Below, one piece after another: positions 59,405 to 64,000 of a stretch of DNA of 64,000 nucleotides (positions are counted from its first letter, which is position 1; each line of letters starts with the position of its first letter). The stretch is from contig OZ038464.1 in the NCBI GenBank assembly GCA_964036295.1, positions 9,968,001-10,032,000 of the forward strand, given 5' to 3'. The DNA comes from Plumapathes pennacea (taxonomy: Eukaryota > Cnidaria > Anthozoa > Antipatharia > Myriopathidae). A program made the position numbers and the translations under genes. The notes under the pieces were generated by a model that was not told the origin of the DNA, did not search any database, and saw only the letters and a list, made by a program, of their open reading frames with translations.

Positions 59405-61445
59405 GGGTCATTCCACAGTATTTTGTATGTTGCGGAGAAGACATTTAGAGACATTCAGTATGCCACAGCTCGAAATCCAAATGTCACAGTAATAAAATTC
59501 TACCTTTTTCTTGTAGACATTTATTATAGCTATGCCCACTATGTTGCAATTTTCTGTAAGTTTTAACCATGGAAGACTACAGCAAGATAAGTGACTGTTG
59601 CGGAGAAGACTCAGAGAATTTGCTATTTTTGTTTTACAAAATCTAAGTGAAAAGTTCTCTGATTCTATGATGAATTCACAATTTCTTTTTGTTTTGTATT
59701 AAAGAGTGGTATATATATTTTAAATATATGACAAAAAAAATCAGCTGCATTTGTTCGATCATCAGAAAAACTGACCATATTTTGATGTGTCTCTGTTGCG
59801 GAGAAGACGTTGCGGAGAGGACATTTTTGTCCATGAACAAATAACACAAAAATATCATTGAATTTGACAAAGTGTGTTATGTTAAACAACTCTTATTAAC
59901 ATTCTAGAATATAAAACAGCTTTTAGTGAAACATATGGTGATAAATGTCAACAAAAACAAGGTCCTTTGATCAGACTAGCATGGTATTGAAAAAGAAAAG
60001 GGTCGTGGTCACATTTTTCAAGTTGATTTTGATATAGATAGACATTATTACTTCATTGTAGTTTTAATCATTGTATTTGGTGCATCAAGAACTGATGTTA
60101 CCAGAAACTCTGGCAAAAACTTATGAAATGCATAAACTTTAATGCTGACTCAGACCACAAAGCATTATGGGTAAAACCAAAAAATCCAGAATACTTGGCA
60201 AAAATACCCCCCAAAATAATTCTTGTCAAGTACACATAAATTCTTTGTTATTAACATATCCTATAATATATAACAGCTTTTAAAGAAACATACTATGCTG
60301 TTAAATGTCAACAATAACAAGGTCCTAATCACAGTAACTTCAAAACATTTCATTTCAAACTTGTTGCAACAATGTTGATTTCAACACAGCCATGTAAATA
60401 CTTGTACATGTTAATGTACAATGTTTGTACATATCTCATGTTTACTGAACAGCAACATAGTGTAGCAGTTTAGTGACAACTCTGCTTCCTTGAAAGCTTG
60501 AAAAACAGTTCCAAGTTCCTCCAGATCTGGAGTTTCAAAGGGACCATTGCCCTGCCATCGTACTGGGCCATAAAACACACAGGTGGCATGTACTTTATCA
60601 ATGTCATCTATCTGAGGCCAATCAAACATTTTGGCACCAACTCTGTGCAAGAACTTTGAATGTGGTGATAAAGTAATTTTTATTAGCAAGTGCTTTCCCA
60701 AATGCTGCTTGAGTAGACAGAATGCCTTGTACTAATGTTATCTTCCTGTAGTAATGTTATCTTCCTCTCAAACTTTTAACTAACGCAGTCTAAGTACACT
60801 GCTGCACACTTCAAAATATACTAAAAGCCCTGGAAAGTACAATTTACCTAACATGAGTTTATTTTAGAATTTATTTAGTTTATAATGAGTTTATTTTAAA
60901 TCAACTTCTAAGCAATGTGTCCTCTCCGCAACAAAAAGAAAACATCCCTAAATCATTAAGGTGATGAGCTGAAGAATATCTGAACACAATAAAACATACC
61001 TCCTGTTATAAATTAGAAGTTATCAAACTGTGTACCTAATATGATTATCTGGTCATCCATAGCATAAACTTTTAGGTGTCAAAATGTTGCCGAGAGGACA
61101 TTTAGCAAATGGACAGTCTCTAGCACAGGACTCTGGGTAAAACATCGTCCTGTAACAACTGTTCTGTAAACCGCATCAGTAATAGTTTATGTCCTGATAA
61201 CTTTTGTGAGGTTTCAGTTTTTCATTTGTTTTTAAATAATAAATTGATTTGTCCTCTCTGCAACGGCCATTTTTACTTTTTTCATGTTTGATTATAATTT
61301 ATGCATCATTATCAACATGCTACCCCCATAAATCACATCATAAAGTAAACTATCAACACCAAGCTACAACTTAAAGGACATTTTAGGTTTGATTCAAAAC
61401 ATTTAGAAAACTGATATCCATGTCCAAAATACTGTGGAATGACCC
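59405..61445. mobile_element. 2041-bp DNA transposon, GGGTCATTCC ends, GAAT target duplication
   Basis: The two ends are perfect inverted copies for 21 bp, starting GGGTCATTCCACAGTATTTT. GAAT stands directly outside each end (59401-59404 and 61446-61449). The paralogous gene-2 module has the uninterrupted site TTTTATGAACGCAGAAA at 46024-46040, proving an insertion with 4-bp duplication. Inside are seven copies of a 14-bp motif GTTGCGGAGA(A/G)GAC: direct at 59429, 59597, 59795, 59809 and 61086; reversed at 60919 and 61251. A minus ORF at 60411-60701 is the only sizeable frame. The superfamily is unknown; 4-bp duplications occur in several DNA transposon groups. Confidence 0.9.
60411..60701 (-). 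CDS. 96-codon ORF inside the 2041-bp transposon
   Basis: ATG-initiated frame with a plausible protein-like composition (FDWPQIDDIDKVHATCVFYG, then a PDLEELGTVFQAFKEAE helix). No DDE residues or zinc finger are seen. It may be the remnant of the transposase C terminus or a captured exon. I do not recognise the family. Confidence 0.35.
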   Translation of the reverse strand: MGKHLLIKITLSPHSKFLHRVGAKMFDWPQIDDIDKVHATCVFYGPVRWQGNGPFETPDLEELGTVFQAFKEAELSLNCYTMLLFSKHEICTNIVH

Positions 61446-61950
61446 GAATGCAGAAATTATTCATAGACTTCAGACAATGACCAGCAATGATATAAATAAA
61501 TTAGCTATAGTGTGAATATTCAATATTACAGTATTGTAAGTGTGAATACAAACAATTATTAGTAATCAGTATGACGATAATACCCTGCAAGTCATGTACA
61601 GGAATAGAACTCATGGATACTTATGAGCACTGTCTTTGAACCAAAAGAACCAAGATTCTATGATGTTATACCATAAATGCTCTATAAGCCTCACAGGGGT
61701 TAATAATTGACCTTGTACAGGGGCCGGCTTATTTAAAAAGATGAGATGACAACAAAAGGTACTGTATTCTTGGGAAAAATGCAAAAGTAAAAAACAAAAA
61801 TCACCAAGCACCCAATGTGTATCACTGTGTCTTGTTTCTCTACTATATTTGGTGCTCAAAGTCAACAGGACAAAAACTGGGGGAGGGACAGGGGCTTATT
61901 TCAACAACTGACCACGGGGAGGGGGGGGGGGGGCACTCAAAGGACTTTTG

Positions 61951-62339
61951 TATGGGGAGGCTCCGCCCGGACTGTCAACCCCTTACCCTTTAAAATACCA
62001 TCCTGGGGGCAAAATTGGGACCCTTTTATATACCTCAAGTACAAATGCACCCCTTTTTATACCTGCCGTAGGGTCTGGGGTCTGACCCAAGCGTCCGGCA
62101 GACGATTCCACGGCGGGGTGCTTCCCACTTTTAACAAGGCGGAGTTTCCGGTCTTCCGCCATTTTTTTTTTCCCAGTTTTTCCTGGCGTTTTTCGTACCC
62201 CTTTAAAATACCAAAATTATTTCCTCACTCCACCCTTTTTATTGACCCTTTAAAATACCTAAAAAACGTCATTTTCCTATACCTTTTTTATACCTCGATT
62301 GTAAAAATACACCCCTTTCGGGCGGAGCCTCCCCGTATA
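61951..62339. mobile_element. MITE with TATGGGGAGGCTCCGCCCG ends
   Basis: Left TATGGGGAGGCTCCGCCCGG and right CGGGCGGAGCCTCCCCGTAT are inverted copies with one mismatch. The interior is full of ACCCTTTAAAATACC and TATACCTC motifs. It has no counterpart in the gene 2 module (46560-46620), so it inserted after the duplication. The target duplication is not clear. Confidence 0.75.
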
Positions 62340-63190
62340 GCCGATCATAGGGAGTACCCCACCATGGGCAATTGACCATGTAAAGGGAGGGCTTATTAGA
62401 GAAGGGGGCTAATATTATTAGAGCGTGACGCAAGCCAAGGGGTATCATGGAATTTACTATATATAAGGAAAATACTATAACCTCTCATATCAGTAATTAA
62501 AAGTTATTTCTTCTGTTCTACTGTTCATACAATATCGATCATAACTTTGAATTTGCTGGCTGCAAAATTAATAAATCCACTGTGCAAAATATACGCTGAA
62601 TAAACGTCCTGATGTTCAAAGTAATTTTCCAAACCAAAGAGCTGTTCAAAACCACGATATCTGTAAAATCACCATGTAAATGTTCGAGCTCGTGTTTCTA
62701 CAGTACAGTGTGGATCGTTGACAAGGTCATATATTGATAGCAAATGATTGTACCTTAAAATCAAAAATCCGATGCTGCAGTTGATCCAAGTAATTACTCA
62801 GTCGACCAAAACATCGCTACACAGTAGCTGTGTGAATTGATGTGAATTATTAGCAATGCGTGTCTTCGAGTCAACGCCGACAACCTTTCAGTTTCACAGT
62901 TTCATTTAAAGACCAAATGCAACAGAAAGTGCACATTTACCTTTTTATGATCTGGCTCTGATATTAATCTGATGAAATGACCTCTCTCTGATATTCTTCC
63001 GGTTTTATACGGAAATTTGAAGAAAACTTCGTCGCATGCAGTATACAATAATATTGTATAATGTCAATTATTACATCGCAACGCTGCATTTGCAAGTCAG
63101 TGAAAGAGGTTCCCACTACCTATTCGTTATATCATAATTCGACTACAGCGGCTGTCTCCTGAGAACAACAGCTTAAAATCAAGAACTCAC

Positions 63191-63290
63191 CATATGAACG
63201 AGTCCCATCCCTGCCACAAACAGAAATAGTTTGTTGTCATCCGGGAACTTGCAGAAACCAACGACCCTCAGTGGGGGTGGGTGCGCACTA
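63191..63290 (-). other. Candidate 5' leader exon of GRDP-like gene 3
   Basis: Minus-strand donor ATATG|GTGAGTTC after 63191, conserved with module 2 at 47464. The upstream limit is unknown. Confidence 0.3.
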
Positions 63291-63454
63291 AATGGAGGGG
63301 GTGGTGGACAGTACAAAAATTGTTCCTGAGCGGAAAAAGAAGATACATGGACTAAAAGTCATATACTTTAGCGAAGTAAATTAAAAACAAGAGACAACCC
63401 GGCAGATAGAGACAGAACTACGGACAGTGCCGACAGACAAGATATAAGCCATAT

Positions 63455-63780
63455 AGGTATGTGCCACCCCAAAGGGTATCGATTTTGCCTTTTTGGTCTG
63501 AAATAGGGCATCGATTTTGTATTTTTGGTCCGGGATAGGTATGATTTTAACAGAAATATGTCGCCGCGGACATTGCACGGCAAATGGAAGAAAACACCGA
63601 GCGGAAATCGTTGCAAAAGAACAAAAAATATCTAAACAAAGGTCTGAAATAGGGGTTTGGAGTCAGGTCTGAAATAGGGTATACATTTTTGGAGTCAGGT
63701 CTGAAATAGGGTATAGAAAATCAGGTATTTTGGTCTGAAATAGGGTAAGGGTTTTCAGGACCGGGCGGCACACCCCCACC
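63455..63780. repeat. GGTCTGAAATAGGGTA-type tandem/dispersed repeat
   Basis: Several units of (T)GGTC(T/C)G(A/G)(A/G)ATAGG(G) separated by short spacers. A related stretch occurs at about 12975-13075. Confidence 0.7.
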
Positions 63781-64000
63781 CAAAATTATAATGAGTGCCC
63801 CCGTTGGAAAAATCTCTCATCTCTCCAAAACCCATTTTCCTCATTTTCCACACTCCTTACTCATAGGAACACATTCCAGCTTTCGATCATGTACGCACCG
63901 TGCAAAAAAAAAACAAGCCGAGCCGTTTAACGTTGCCGACAGTTACTTAATCAATCCAAGACTCAATCATTTTCACACAGTACCAAAATTGATTTATTTA

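Larger units (their letters stand above)
59218..64000. other. 5' flank of GRDP-like gene 3 and right edge
   Basis: Apart from the two transposons, the sequence matches the 5' flank of gene 2 up to about 63195, where the candidate leader-exon donor lies. Beyond it, 63455-63780 is a dispersed repeat of GGTCTGAAATAGGGTA units. No gene is recognised to the right edge. Confidence 0.5.

Noticed and set aside
61815-62375. 186-codon plus ORF
   Set aside because: It runs across a poly-G tract and a MITE boundary; translation is repeat-derived.

Overview
The window looks like nuclear DNA of an anthozoan cnidarian, most likely a stony coral. This is inferred from gene content and repeat style; no database was searched. 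The genes have GT-AG introns, animal-type domain architectures (K2P channel, ER hexose-6-phosphate dehydrogenase, ZIP8/14-type metal transporter, FAM167-like protein), wide AT-rich spacers, decayed LINE 3' ends and many non-autonomous DNA transposons. Nothing looks bacterial.

Layout. 1-4524 holds the first coding exon and part of intron 1 of a two-pore potassium channel gene on the minus strand; the rest lies off the left edge. 4.5-14 kb is gene-poor and holds inverted arrays of a short repeat, two MITEs and a (GAT)n tract of about 126 perfect units. 13979-14539 (minus) is a small FAM167-like single-exon gene. 16743-19118 (plus) is a complete single-exon H6PD gene. 23224-28947 (plus) is a seven-exon SLC39 zinc/metal transporter whose exons all join in phase, giving 486 residues. 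From 31 kb to the right edge the window is dominated by three minus-strand paralogues of the DUF1399/GRDP family (glycine-rich domain-containing protein). The first is uninterrupted by introns. The second and third are near-identical two-exon genes inside a segmental duplication of about 8 kb.

Between and inside these genes are an eight-unit satellite of about 334 bp, three pogo-like MITEs, two TTAA-flanked MITEs, a Mutator-like MITE with a clean 9-bp target duplication, a 4.96-kb TIR-bounded block, and a 2041-bp DNA transposon. The last is shown by comparison with the empty site in the paralogous module, and it carries seven copies of a 14-bp internal motif.

The genes do not form an operon-like unit; apart from the GRDP paralogues they look functionally unrelated. 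The most original signals are the GRDP family, with two W-H-x-H motifs, a collagen-like insert gained in two copies and Cys-Gly tails, and the transposon with the repeated 14-bp motif. All identifications come from reading the sequence and knowledge of the families; no alignment or search was run.
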